Assembly (NCBI GenBank): GCA_965227805.1
Contig: CBDDGJ010000003.1
Span: 62,001-126,000, forward strand
Length of the DNA: 64,000 nucleotides
Direction of reading: 5' to 3'
Origin: CBDDGJ01 sp965227805
GTDB taxonomy: Bacteria; Pseudomonadota; Alphaproteobacteria; RS24
In this document: in pieces, positions 1-7,292 of the stretch
How the letters are laid out: every line of letters starts with the position of its first letter
Numbering within the stretch: position 1 is the first letter of the stretch
Translations under genes and position numbers: made by a program
Notes under the pieces: generated by a model
Databases searched by the model: none
The model's input: only the letters and a program-made list of their open reading frames with translations
What the model was told of the DNA's origin: nothing

Positions 1-163
1 CTGTGCGAAAAAAGCTATAGCGTTCATAAATCAGCACCCATAGCACCAAAGTCGCAACCATAATTGCAACCAGCACGCTGCCCCCCATTTCGAGAAAGTC
101 GCGCATGGTGCGTATCGCTTCAAACGGATTTATGAATAGCCAGATTATATCGCGTATATCCAT
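1..163 (-). CDS. Second ExbB/TolQ-type proton channel subunit (partial, 5' end only)
   Basis: The reverse strand opens with ATG at 163-161 and stays open to the window edge for 54 codons. The start reads MDIRDIIWLFINPFEAIRTM, followed by a hydrophobic segment (VLVAIMVATLVLWVLIYERY) that looks like the first membrane helix of a MotA/TolQ/ExbB subunit. Its ATG overlaps the stop codon of the upstream TtpC-like gene (TAATG), so the two are translationally coupled. DUF3450, a long ExbB and a short ExbB, normally followed by ExbD and TonB, is the known order of TonB2-type systems. The function follows from this context and the short N-terminus; most of the protein lies outside the window. Confidence 0.7.
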   Translation of the reverse strand, partial: MDIRDIIWLFINPFEAIRTMRDFLEMGGSVLVAIMVATLVLWVLIYERYSFFRT

Positions 164-1536
164 TATTTTTCTTCAGCATGACGCGCAATAAAGCCGGTCG
201 CCTGCTCCTCCAAAATCTGAATTATATCGCGCGAATATGTCGTGGCAACCGCATGTAAAAGCAAAATCGGTATGGCTACTACCAGCCCCAAAACCGTCGT
301 AATCAATGCTTGCGAAATACCCCCCGCCATAAGTTTAGGATCACCCGTGCCAAAAAGCGTAATCGCCTGGAAAGTCAAAATCATGCCTGTAACCGTGCCC
401 AACAAACCCAAAAGCGGGGCAATGCCAGATAAAAGTTTCAATAAGGATAAACCACGCTCCAAAGCCGGTATTTCTTTCAAAATCGCATCATCCAGCTTTA
501 ATTCCAGCGTTTCAACATCATGTGCTTTATTCGACTGATAAACCGCCCACACACGCCCCAAAGGTGTATGCGTATCATTATCCACCTGCCCTGCAGCAAG
601 CTGGGTTTTTACTTTGCGTGATAATAAGCCAAGCCGTATAATACGCTCCAGCGCCAGCAAAACGCCTAACACGCCAAGGATAAGGATAATATAACCAACC
701 AAGCCACCTTGATGTATACGTTCCGTCACGCGCGGCATTTGCAAGAAAAGGTTTAATAAACCCCCGCGCGAGGGGTCAACCACCCCCACAGTCATGACGT
801 TTTTTTGCGCTTTAGTAAGCGTATCAGCAGCATCAAGAAAACGTGCCGGCGGCTGGCGCCCTATTTCGGCAAAGCGTGCATCACCTGCATAGCGGATAAA
901 CGCCCCTTCATTCAAAGCCGTAAAAGGCCCAACACGCAAAATTTCACCTTCGCGCACGAAACCATCAAGGCGCACAATTTCGCCATCAAAATATTTTACT
1001 TCGCCTTGTGCCGTCATTTCCTGCTGTAAGGCATACCATAAATATTCCAGCTGCTCTATCTCCGGCAAGCCCTTTGTTTTTGCCAACACACCAAGCGGCG
1101 CACTACGCCCTTTAATCTCACCCGATATCATACTTTCTTCAATATGCGCTTTTGTCTCTCCAGCGACTTGCCGCACAATGCCAAATAACTCACCAAACAC
1201 ACCAAGCCGTTCAGCAAGCAAGGCTTCTAATTCGGCCAGTTTTAATTCATTATCATTAAAGGATGCTTCAAGTCTGGTGCTGCGCTCTTCCGCATCTTTA
1301 ATTTGTGCCTCTATATCTGCAAGCATTTGTTTTTGCCGGTCACGATTAGCGCGAAATTCGGCTTCGCGTTTATCATAATCCTGATTATCTCGCACACGGC
1401 CTTTGCGGATTTGTTCTAACAAAGTTTGCAATGTTACCATGTCATCATTTTGTTCTGCCCGCATTTGTGCATAACTGGGTGTAAGATGCGGGCTTCCCAA
1501 AATAAAAAAGGCAATAATAAAAATAATCTTTTTCAT
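163..1536 (-). CDS. TtpC-like long MotA/TolQ/ExbB proton channel protein
   Basis: 457 aa. It has an N-terminal signal peptide (about residues 1-23, ending SYAQ), a periplasmic region with a long coiled coil (about 35-115, rich in E/K/R), and a C-terminal ExbB/TolQ domain with three membrane segments (near 280-300, 365-390 and 405-430). Ordinary ExbB is about 240 aa; the long secreted N-terminal extension is the mark of TtpC proteins of TonB2 systems, which carry proton-motive force to outer-membrane receptors. The upstream partner is DUF3450 (gap 15 bp) and the downstream partner a second ExbB (start/stop overlap). The family call is firm; the transported substrate cannot be inferred. Confidence 0.85.
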   Translation of the reverse strand: MKKIIFIIAFFILGSPHLTPSYAQMRAEQNDDMVTLQTLLEQIRKGRVRDNQDYDKREAEFRANRDRQKQMLADIEAQIKDAEERSTRLEASFNDNELKLAELEALLAERLGVFGELFGIVRQVAGETKAHIEESMISGEIKGRSAPLGVLAKTKGLPEIEQLEYLWYALQQEMTAQGEVKYFDGEIVRLDGFVREGEILRVGPFTALNEGAFIRYAGDARFAEIGRQPPARFLDAADTLTKAQKNVMTVGVVDPSRGGLLNLFLQMPRVTERIHQGGLVGYIILILGVLGVLLALERIIRLGLLSRKVKTQLAAGQVDNDTHTPLGRVWAVYQSNKAHDVETLELKLDDAILKEIPALERGLSLLKLLSGIAPLLGLLGTVTGMILTFQAITLFGTGDPKLMAGGISQALITTVLGLVVAIPILLLHAVATTYSRDIIQILEEQATGFIARHAEEK

Positions 1537-1551
1537 ATTGTCCCCTAAAAT

Positions 1552-2325
1552 TTATTCGGAAAGAACGACCGGCACAACCAAAAGATCGGGCGCGGCTTGT
1601 TGTTTTGCAACACGAAGGGCGGCACGTAATTCACCATCAAATTCACCATCTAAATCGACAAATTCTTGCTTGCTTTGCGACCATGCGCCGCTTTCTTCAC
1701 CATCCAAACTTTGATAAATCAGAGCCACACGGCCAATACGTAGAAACGTCACCATACGCTCTTCCCCTTTTATATCCATTGTGGCTTCATAAGCCTCGAT
1801 CGTCCGTCCATATTCATTTTCAATTTCATAAGCCTCAAGAATTTTACGGAATTTTTCTGCCTGGTTTGCATCCGCGCGTTTCATAAGTGCATGGAGATTT
1901 TGCACACGCGCCTCACGCTCGGGTTTAAGAAAAGGAACATCAAGGCTGATAAATTTTTCCAGGCCGGCAATCATATTAAACATAAGCGGCACAATGGCAC
2001 GGTCTATATTTGTCGCTTTTTCGATTTGTGCACGCACCGACACCATTTCATTTTCCTGTGATATAATCAGTTTTTCGAGCTGATCATTATATTCCTGCAA
2101 GGCGGTTAATTGCGATTGTGCCGCCCGAAATTTACGGATCAGTTCACCGGTCTCATCATCCAGCTGGTCAACACGCTGTTGCGACGCGACCCCCGCGCGC
2201 ATGGATGCTTGTGCCGCCTCTTTCACATCATCCAGATTTTGTGCAAAAACTGCATCGGAAAATAATATGGTAATGCCTATTATAAAATAGCGTATCTTAT
2301 TGATTTTATATTGGTTCATTTTCAT
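1552..2325 (-). CDS. DUF3450 family periplasmic coiled-coil protein
   Basis: 257 aa. A signal peptide (about residues 1-29, hydrophobic core YFIIGITILFSDAVFA) is followed by a long coiled coil (about 35-115, with QSQLTALQEYNDQLEKLI) and a compact C-terminal part. DUF3450 proteins are found beside TtpC/ExbB/ExbD/TonB genes and are thought to assist TonB-dependent uptake from the periplasm; the biochemical role is not established. It is the first gene of the minus-strand operon and lies 15 bp before the TtpC-like gene. Two nearby ATG codons (2325 and 2319) could both serve as start; the ribosome-binding sequence (AAAGAGA) is weak. Confidence 0.75.
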   Translation of the reverse strand: MKMNQYKINKIRYFIIGITILFSDAVFAQNLDDVKEAAQASMRAGVASQQRVDQLDDETGELIRKFRAAQSQLTALQEYNDQLEKLIISQENEMVSVRAQIEKATNIDRAIVPLMFNMIAGLEKFISLDVPFLKPEREARVQNLHALMKRADANQAEKFRKILEAYEIENEYGRTIEAYEATMDIKGEERMVTFLRIGRVALIYQSLDGEESGAWSQSKQEFVDLDGEFDGELRAALRVAKQQAAPDLLVVPVVLSE

Positions 2326-2399
2326 TCTCTTTTATGGATTGTCTTTATCATTTTCTTTATCGCGTTTCAAGATGACGACACCTGAACGCACACCGGAAT

Positions 2400-2540
2400 T
2401 TAGGATATATGTTCCATACATGTGTGCTTATCGCTATGAAAATTGCGATGATAGATATCGACTATACCGCCAGCAGTGATCAAAAAGTCCGGGCTGTAAA
2501 TAATTTCTTTTTCATAAAATTTTACGCCATCTGGTGACCG
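2400..2540 (-). pseudogene. Relic of a Glu/Leu/Phe/Val dehydrogenase (C-terminal piece)
   Basis: The reverse strand of this otherwise empty stretch reads SPDGVKFYEKE followed by IIYSPDFLITAGGIVDIYH and ends HTCMEHIS and a TAA stop. The pattern (I/L)-Y-x-P-D-(Y/F)-x-I-x-A-G-G-(I/V)-(I/V)-(D/N)-(V/I) is the conserved C-terminal block of leucine/glutamate dehydrogenases. There is an in-frame TGA immediately upstream (2541-2543), and no further recognisable dehydrogenase sequence follows; only short open pieces remain up to 2700. The rest of the gap 2326-2716 holds nothing else that I recognise. The piece is best read as the last recognisable remnant of a deleted and mutated gene. Confidence 0.6.
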
Positions 2541-2716
2541 TCAGGAGTTTAACGTGGTTACAAAGACCGCCTTGGATAAAATTATTGCTAACCGGATTTT
2601 GGTTATGTTACTATACGCCAACCCCAGACATGTATCGGTTTATGGCGATAATTTAACAGGTCTATCAATATGGAACAGAAAGACAGTTGTCATTAAAATA
2701 AAAAAGAAATTTTGTT

Positions 2717-3511
2717 ATGAAAATCCGTATTTCTTTAATCGCGCTTATTATAGGCAGCTATGCTATTTTTTCTATGCCATTATATGCACAGATACATAAA
2801 GACGCACCACCCTTGCAGAGCAAATATGGCCTCTCAATCATAAGCAGTGATATTTCACCCGGGGTAGATAATATACAAACAAATATTTTTCCGTATATAG
2901 ATGCCATCTATGATGATTTTTTTATTATCAATGTTGAAAAAGGTGTCGGCTTCCAGCTCGTTAATTATCAAAAAAACTGGTTTAAGAGCGTTTTGGGAAC
3001 GACAATGTGGTATGAAATTGGGCGTGATGCAGATGATGAAGAAAAGTTCCGTGGTGTTGAACTTGACCCGAGCCTGGAAGCCCGCATTTTTTCGGAGCTT
3101 GAACTTGGCCCTGCCGAAATTGGGCTTGAGCTCGTAAAAGGACTGACTGACGGGGGATATGAAGGGACATATTTTGAAGTTACGTCGGCCTTATTAGGCG
3201 TAAAGAATCCGAATTGGCCGATAAGTATTGGGATTGGGCCTTATGCCCGTTGGGGCGATAGCCGTTATATACAACGCCTTTATGGTGTTGATAGGGTGCA
3301 GGCCGCCAATTCTACTTATGAACAATTTTCACCATCAGCAGGCATTGAGCAGTTGGGGTGGGAGGCCCGGCTTACATGGGAGATTGAGGATGCTTATGAA
3401 GTATTGCTAAAAGTGAAAAGCGGTGAATTAGATGATAGATTAGTGCAATCACCCTATATAGAGCAATCAGAAACATTTTGGGCAGGATTGGTTGTTGCTA
3501 AGTTGTTTTAA
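2717..3511 (+). CDS. MipA/OmpV family outer-membrane protein
   Basis: 264 aa. A signal peptide (about residues 1-24, ending PLYAQ) precedes a chain of amphipathic beta-strands rich in alternating aromatic residues, and the protein ends in VVAKLF, a C-terminal phenylalanine typical of outer-membrane beta-barrels. Blocks such as FPYIDAIYDDFFI, GVGFQLVNY and PSAGIEQLGWEARLTWEI fit the MipA/OmpV family (MltA-interacting protein or OmpV), whose members form barrels and in some species join murein synthesis and hydrolysis complexes. It stands alone between the dehydrogenase relic and tRNA-Leu. The exact role is unknown. Confidence 0.75.
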   Translation: MKIRISLIALIIGSYAIFSMPLYAQIHKDAPPLQSKYGLSIISSDISPGVDNIQTNIFPYIDAIYDDFFIINVEKGVGFQLVNYQKNWFKSVLGTTMWYEIGRDADDEEKFRGVELDPSLEARIFSELELGPAEIGLELVKGLTDGGYEGTYFEVTSALLGVKNPNWPISIGIGPYARWGDSRYIQRLYGVDRVQAANSTYEQFSPSAGIEQLGWEARLTWEIEDAYEVLLKVKSGELDDRLVQSPYIEQSETFWAGLVVAKLF

Positions 3512-3564
3512 TATATAAACCCCTGCTTGAGAAACTTATGGTCACGACCCACTGGTGAGCTATA

Positions 3565-3651
3565 TGGTGCCCTCGGTCAGAGTCGAACTGACACTCCCGT
3601 GAAGGAACCGGATTTTGAATCCGGCGCGTCTACCAATTCCGCCACGAGGGC
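3565..3651 (-). tRNA. tRNA-Leu (anticodon CAA)
   Basis: An 87-nt class II tRNA on the reverse strand. The acceptor arms GCCCTCG/CGAGGGC close the cloverleaf and a CCA end is encoded (3567-3565). The anticodon stem CCGGA/TCCGG encloses the loop TTCAAAA, giving CAA (3617-3615), which reads UUG. A long variable arm (CTTCACGGGAG) and the T-arm motif GTTCGACTC are both present, as expected for leucine tRNAs. Confidence 0.95.
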
Positions 3652-3760
3652 ATATCTTACCCTTATTCAAACTATATAGTTAAGGAAAGCGCAAACGTCT
3701 AGCTTTTTCATAAAAAATTGCATAGCCAAAAACGCGCAAAGCCTGTAATCTGCTTTACTT

Positions 3761-4339
3761 ATGCTGAGAAAACTTTATCACTGGACGCTTTCCCGCGCGG
3801 CACATAAAAACGCCCATGGCATGCTTGTCGGTGTGTCATTTACCGAAAGTATATTTTTTCCGATACCACCTGACATTCTGCTTATCCCCATGGTGCTGGC
3901 GCACCGCAAAAAGGCATGGATTTACGCGCTAACATGCACGCTTGCCTCTGTTTTTGGTGCTGTATGCAGCTATGCCATTGGCTATTTTTTTCATGATCTC
4001 ATCGGCAAACCCATTATTGACTTATATAATGGCGGGGCGGCCTTTACAAAATTTGCCGATTTTTATACTGCCTGGGGTGCATGGATTATCCTCGGTGCGG
4101 CGGTGAGTATGTTACCTTATAAAATTGCGACCATTGCCAGTGGCGTTTTTCAGCTCAATCTGCCGCTTTTTATCATTGCCGGTCTTATCGGACGCGGCGC
4201 GCGCTTTTTCCTCATCGCCGGACTAATCTATTATTTCGGTGACCCGATAAAAAATATCATAGACAAATATTTTAATCTTATTATGACTATCTTTATCTGC
4301 CTGCTTTTGGGCGGATTTTTAATAATCACCCTTATTTAG
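3761..4339 (+). CDS. YqaA-type DedA/VTT-domain inner-membrane protein
   Basis: 192 aa with about five hydrophobic segments. The block FTESIFFPIPPDILLIPM near residues 28-46 and the C-terminal part with MLPYKIATIASG and GRGARFFLIAGLIYY match the YqaA branch of the SNARE-associated/VTT (DedA-like) family. DedA relatives are linked to lipid flipping (undecaprenyl phosphate, phosphatidylethanolamine) and membrane homeostasis; YqaA itself has no fixed function. It is followed after 15 bp by dsbB, and it probably starts the yqaA-dsbB-coq7-wecA chain. Confidence 0.8.
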   Translation: MLRKLYHWTLSRAAHKNAHGMLVGVSFTESIFFPIPPDILLIPMVLAHRKKAWIYALTCTLASVFGAVCSYAIGYFFHDLIGKPIIDLYNGGAAFTKFADFYTAWGAWIILGAAVSMLPYKIATIASGVFQLNLPLFIIAGLIGRGARFFLIAGLIYYFGDPIKNIIDKYFNLIMTIFICLLLGGFLIITLI

Positions 4340-4354
4340 CGCATATAGTAAACC

Positions 4355-4849
4355 ATGGATAAAGCTATCATATCACCACAAAAAAGCGGATTTATTCTGC
4401 TGGTGATAAGCATAAGCACGATTTTAGCAGCCCTTGCGAGCCAATATATTGGCGGGCTTGTGCCATGTGATTTATGCTTAAAACAGCGGATGCCTTATTA
4501 TATCGCTATTCCCTTGCTTATTCTCTATCTTATCTTGCCGCTTACACCCTTGCAGCGCATTATAATGTTTTTTGTGGCAGTGGTGTTTGCCAGTGGCGCT
4601 GGCCTTGCCTTTTATCATGCCGGTGTCGAATATAAATTCTGGCCTGGCCCCGCAAGCTGTAGTGGCGTTAGTTTTGCCATGCCAGAGACAATTGATGCAC
4701 TTGCACAACAATTAAAAAATCCGCATATCATGTCTTGCGATACACCCGCATGGCAATTATTCGGCATTTCCATGGCTGGCTATAATGCCATGATAAGCAG
4801 CGCGCTTAGTCTATTTTCATTTTTCACATTGTGGAGGTTCAGAACATGA
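4355..4849 (+). CDS. dsbB: Disulfide bond formation protein B (DsbB)
   Basis: 164 aa, four membrane helices. DsbB reoxidises the periplasmic thiol oxidase DsbA and passes electrons to ubiquinone. The first periplasmic loop carries the CxxC pair as VPCDLCLKQRMPYY (about residues 33-46). The second loop contains the other cysteine pair (GPASCSG near residue 90 and IMSCDTP near 127). The stop codon overlaps the ATG of coq7 (ATGA), so the two genes are coupled; a quinone-using enzyme next to a quinone-synthesis enzyme is a sensible pairing. The usual proteobacterial length is 160-180 aa. Confidence 0.9.
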   Translation: MDKAIISPQKSGFILLVISISTILAALASQYIGGLVPCDLCLKQRMPYYIAIPLLILYLILPLTPLQRIIMFFVAVVFASGAGLAFYHAGVEYKFWPGPASCSGVSFAMPETIDALAQQLKNPHIMSCDTPAWQLFGISMAGYNAMISSALSLFSFFTLWRFRT

Positions 4850-5391
4850 ATAAAACCCCGTTAAGCAAAGCCGACATCGATGAGATTATACGCGTTGACC
4901 ATGCCGGTGAATATGGCGCTGTGCGGATTTATACCGGACAATTAGCCGTATTCGAAAAACGTGGCGAAAGCAAACAAACAATCGAAACCATAAAACATAT
5001 GACCGCGCAGGAAGAAGACCATTTGGAGCGGTTTAATCAGCTTGTGCACCAGCATAAGGTTCGCCCAACAGCCCTATCGCCCTTATGGCATATGGCCGGT
5101 TTTGCGCTTGGGGCTGCCACGGCGCTTATGGGTGAAAAGGCCGCTATGGCATGCACCGAAGCGGTTGAAGAGGTGATAGATGATCATTACAGCACACAAA
5201 TTGACGCTTTGGCCGATAATCCCGAACATGCTGGCTTACGCGCCGATCTAATCAAATTTCGTGAAGAGGAGCGCGAACATCGCGACACAGCACGCGCACA
5301 TAATGCCCAAGACGCCCCCGCATATACGCTCTTGCATCATGGGATAAAGCAAGCCTGTCATATGGCCATTTATCTGTCTAAAAAAATATGA
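4846..5391 (+). CDS. coq7: Demethoxyubiquinone hydroxylase (Coq7)
   Basis: 181 aa from the ATG at 4846. This start is preferred to the in-frame GTG at 4831 because GGAGG at 4833-4837 lies 8 bases before it. It is a di-iron carboxylate enzyme that hydroxylates demethoxyubiquinone in ubiquinone synthesis. Iron ligands are visible in IIRVDHAGEYGAVRIY (E and H near the N-terminus), EEDHLERF, CTEAVEEVIDDHY and FREEEREHRDTA, matching the two-fold EXXH pattern. It overlaps dsbB by ATGA upstream and the WecA-like gene by ATGA downstream. The call is secure. Confidence 0.93.
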   Translation: MNKTPLSKADIDEIIRVDHAGEYGAVRIYTGQLAVFEKRGESKQTIETIKHMTAQEEDHLERFNQLVHQHKVRPTALSPLWHMAGFALGAATALMGEKAAMACTEAVEEVIDDHYSTQIDALADNPEHAGLRADLIKFREEEREHRDTARAHNAQDAPAYTLLHHGIKQACHMAIYLSKKI

Positions 5392-6449
5392 TCACACCCC
5401 TCCTCCTTATTATTGGTAGCGCGGTAGCTTGTTTTCTTCTCCTGCTTTTACTCACAAGACCTGCCCGCAAAATTAACCATATCGACCAGCCCACTGCGCG
5501 CAAGCAACATAGCGGTGCGATTCCACTTACGGGTGGGATTGCTGTTTTTATTATATTTAGCGGCGGGCTTTTTGCCTTGCCGATCACATATCCTATATGG
5601 CTTATTTTATGCTGCGCTATTTTAATGATTACCGGCATAAGTGATGACCGTAAACCGATAAAAGCAATATATCGTCTGATTGTGCAAGTGCTGGTCAGTT
5701 TAATTATGATTTTCGGCACGGGCATTCACATTCACACATTGGGCACTTTACCGACTGCACAAGAATTGGAAATTGGCTTTTGGGGGTATCCGCTCACCAT
5801 ATTTGCCATTGTTGGGCTTATCAATGCCTATAATATGATTGATGGCATAGACGGGCTTGCTGCTGGAAGCGGCGCCCTTTGCATTGTTATGATATTCATA
5901 TGTTATCATCTACTCGGAACCACACCAAAGGCTGACTTTTATTGGCAAAGCCTTTTATTATTGGGGGTATTGCTTGGGTTTTTAACGATAAATTTAGGGA
6001 TAGTTAAGCAACACAAAGCTTTTTTAGGTGACGCTGGCAGCACGCTAATTGGTTTTATTTTAGCGTGGTTTGTGATTCAAATCACACAAGATGATAATTC
6101 TGCACACAGCCTTCCCCCCTCGCTTGCGCCCTGGTTACTTGCTGTGCCGGTTATTGATACGCTTGCCATAATGTTGCGCCGCTTACGCAAGGGAAAATCA
6201 CCTTTTGAACCGGATCGCAAACATTTGCATCATATTTTGATGCGTATGGGGTTAAGCCCCCGCCAGACGCTCTTGTGGATGTTTCTCGTTTCCGGATTTT
6301 TATTCAGCTTCGGTATTACCGTTTATAAAATTTTTGCCGGCTTTATAACTGGAATTATATTCTTTATATTTCCGCTTATTTTCTACTATATATTGCATAA
6401 TATATGGAAAATAGTGCGTAAATTACGACTTAGAAGAAAACTAGATTGA
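5388..6449 (+). CDS. WecA/TagO-type polyprenyl-phosphate sugar-1-phosphate transferase
   Basis: 353 aa with about ten membrane helices. The family transfers a sugar-1-phosphate (usually GlcNAc-1-P) from a UDP-sugar to undecaprenyl phosphate, starting O-antigen, enterobacterial common antigen or other surface glycan synthesis at the inner membrane. Motifs: GISDDRKPIKAIYRL (DD near residue 85), NAYNMIDGIDGLAAG (near 144-158), KAFLGDAGSTLIGF (near 210) and the histidine-rich loop DRKHLHHILMRMGLS (near 279-293). It differs from MraY, which has other versions of the third motif. It overlaps coq7 by ATGA; no other glycan genes are adjacent, so the pathway is open. Confidence 0.85.
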   Translation: MITPLLLIIGSAVACFLLLLLLTRPARKINHIDQPTARKQHSGAIPLTGGIAVFIIFSGGLFALPITYPIWLILCCAILMITGISDDRKPIKAIYRLIVQVLVSLIMIFGTGIHIHTLGTLPTAQELEIGFWGYPLTIFAIVGLINAYNMIDGIDGLAAGSGALCIVMIFICYHLLGTTPKADFYWQSLLLLGVLLGFLTINLGIVKQHKAFLGDAGSTLIGFILAWFVIQITQDDNSAHSLPPSLAPWLLAVPVIDTLAIMLRRLRKGKSPFEPDRKHLHHILMRMGLSPRQTLLWMFLVSGFLFSFGITVYKIFAGFITGIIFFIFPLIFYYILHNIWKIVRKLRLRRKLD

Positions 6450-6549
6450 TAAACTGCAGTAGTTGCAAGTAATATTTCATAGTTATCCACAGTTTATTAC
6501 TTTCTCTATATTGAACAATAGGACTCTACAAGGTAAGAATCGGAGTCGG

Positions 6550-6576
6550 TTGATGTTCCCGACACGTCTTTTTTCG
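6550..6576 (+). terminator. Possible terminator after the WecA-like gene
   Basis: A short stem GTCGG/CCGAC with a 9-nt loop is followed, after a few bases, by a run of six T residues. The stem is short and the T tract is offset, so this is a weak candidate. Confidence 0.3.
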
Positions 6577-6586
6577 TGCAAGTCAG

Positions 6587-6605
6587 CCGCTATATAATCT
6601 AGCGG
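6587..6605 (+). promoter_or_regulatory. Palindrome enclosing a TATAAT box upstream of the MucR-type gene
   Basis: Perfect 6-bp arms CCGCTA and TAGCGG enclose TATAATC, so a consensus -10 box (6593-6598) lies exactly in the loop of the inverted repeat. No good -35 is present at normal spacing. The arrangement suggests a promoter that is covered by a dimeric regulator, and it lies about 180 bp before the MucR-type gene. Seen directly as a palindrome; the regulatory role is inferred. Confidence 0.4.
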
Positions 6606-6659
6606 TCGCATGCAAAATTGATCTTTCGAAATGGCAGCTATGACATAGCAGCTCATGCA

Positions 6660-6713
6660 ATATGCCAGTCATAAAATAAATATGACAGTAAATAAATATG
6701 GCAGTCGTAAAGT
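6660..6713 (+). repeat. Three short AT-rich tandem repeats upstream of the MucR-type gene
   Basis: Three related units of about 18 bp follow one another: ATATGCCAGTCATAAAAT (6660-6677), ATATGACAGTAAATA (6680-6694) and ATATGGCAGTCGTAAAGT (6696-6713). MucR/Ros proteins bind AT-rich sites with TpA steps and repress their own genes, so these could be autoregulatory sites; that is an inference. Confidence 0.5.
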
Positions 6714-6778
6714 AAAAGAAAGAGGCGTGTGAAATAGGGAATGGGGGAAGCGAAATATTTCGTGAAAGTGAGGAAATG

Positions 6779-7240
6779 ATGACCGATAAAAAAAATGAAG
6801 TGCTCGACTATACACGCGAGATTGTAAGTGCTTATGTAAGCAATACCAAATTAAGCTCGAATGAGATCGTGCCACTGATAGAAAGTGTTTATTCTACACT
6901 CAATCGTCTAAACGAAACCGAAATGCAAAAGCAGCTGGGAAGCGCGACGATTGAGAAAGTATCACAAAAATTCAGTAATGTGCATTTGCGTCCAACCAAT
7001 AAGCCAGCGGTGCCGATTGAAAACTCCATACATCCCGATTATGTGATTTGCCTGGAAGATGGCCGTAAATTAAAAACCTTGAGGCGCCATTTGAAAAGTG
7101 CATTTAATTTAACACCCGAATCTTATCGCGCACGCTGGGGATTACCAGAAGATTATCCGATGGTCGCCCCCAATTACTCAAAAAAGCGCCGCGAACTTGC
7201 AACACAAATTGGACTGGGACGCAATCGCGGAAATACATAA
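6779..7240 (+). CDS. ROS/MUCR family transcriptional regulator
   Basis: 153 aa from the second of two adjacent ATG codons; GAGG at 6770-6773 is better spaced for 6779 than for 6776. The C-terminal half carries the Ros/MucR zinc-finger DNA-binding fold (CLEDGRKLKTLRRHL, then LTPESYRARWGLPEDYPMVA and SKKRRELATQIGLGR). Of the Ros zinc ligands, Cys91, Asp94 (replacing Cys, as in other MucR proteins) and His104 are present, but the fourth position is Phe109 instead of His. MucR proteins are H-NS-like global repressors of surface and motility genes in alphaproteobacteria. Single gene; a small AGCCC/GGGCT hairpin (7257-7270) follows its stop. Confidence 0.9.
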   Translation: MTDKKNEVLDYTREIVSAYVSNTKLSSNEIVPLIESVYSTLNRLNETEMQKQLGSATIEKVSQKFSNVHLRPTNKPAVPIENSIHPDYVICLEDGRKLKTLRRHLKSAFNLTPESYRARWGLPEDYPMVAPNYSKKRRELATQIGLGRNRGNT

Positions 7241-7292
7241 CCCATATTTATAAGACAGCCCCTAAGGGCTATCATATCGGCGCAATGTAATT

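Noticed and set aside
6483..6491. Perfect DnaA-box sequence TTATCCACA upstream of the MucR-type gene
   Set aside because: A single box with no cluster, AT-rich unwinding element or origin genes nearby; a chance occurrence or minor DnaA-titration site is more likely than an origin.
7257..7270. AGCCC/GGGCT hairpin between the MucR-type gene and lptD as a terminator
   Set aside because: The stem is only five pairs with a 4-nt loop and has no T tract; too weak to list as a terminator.
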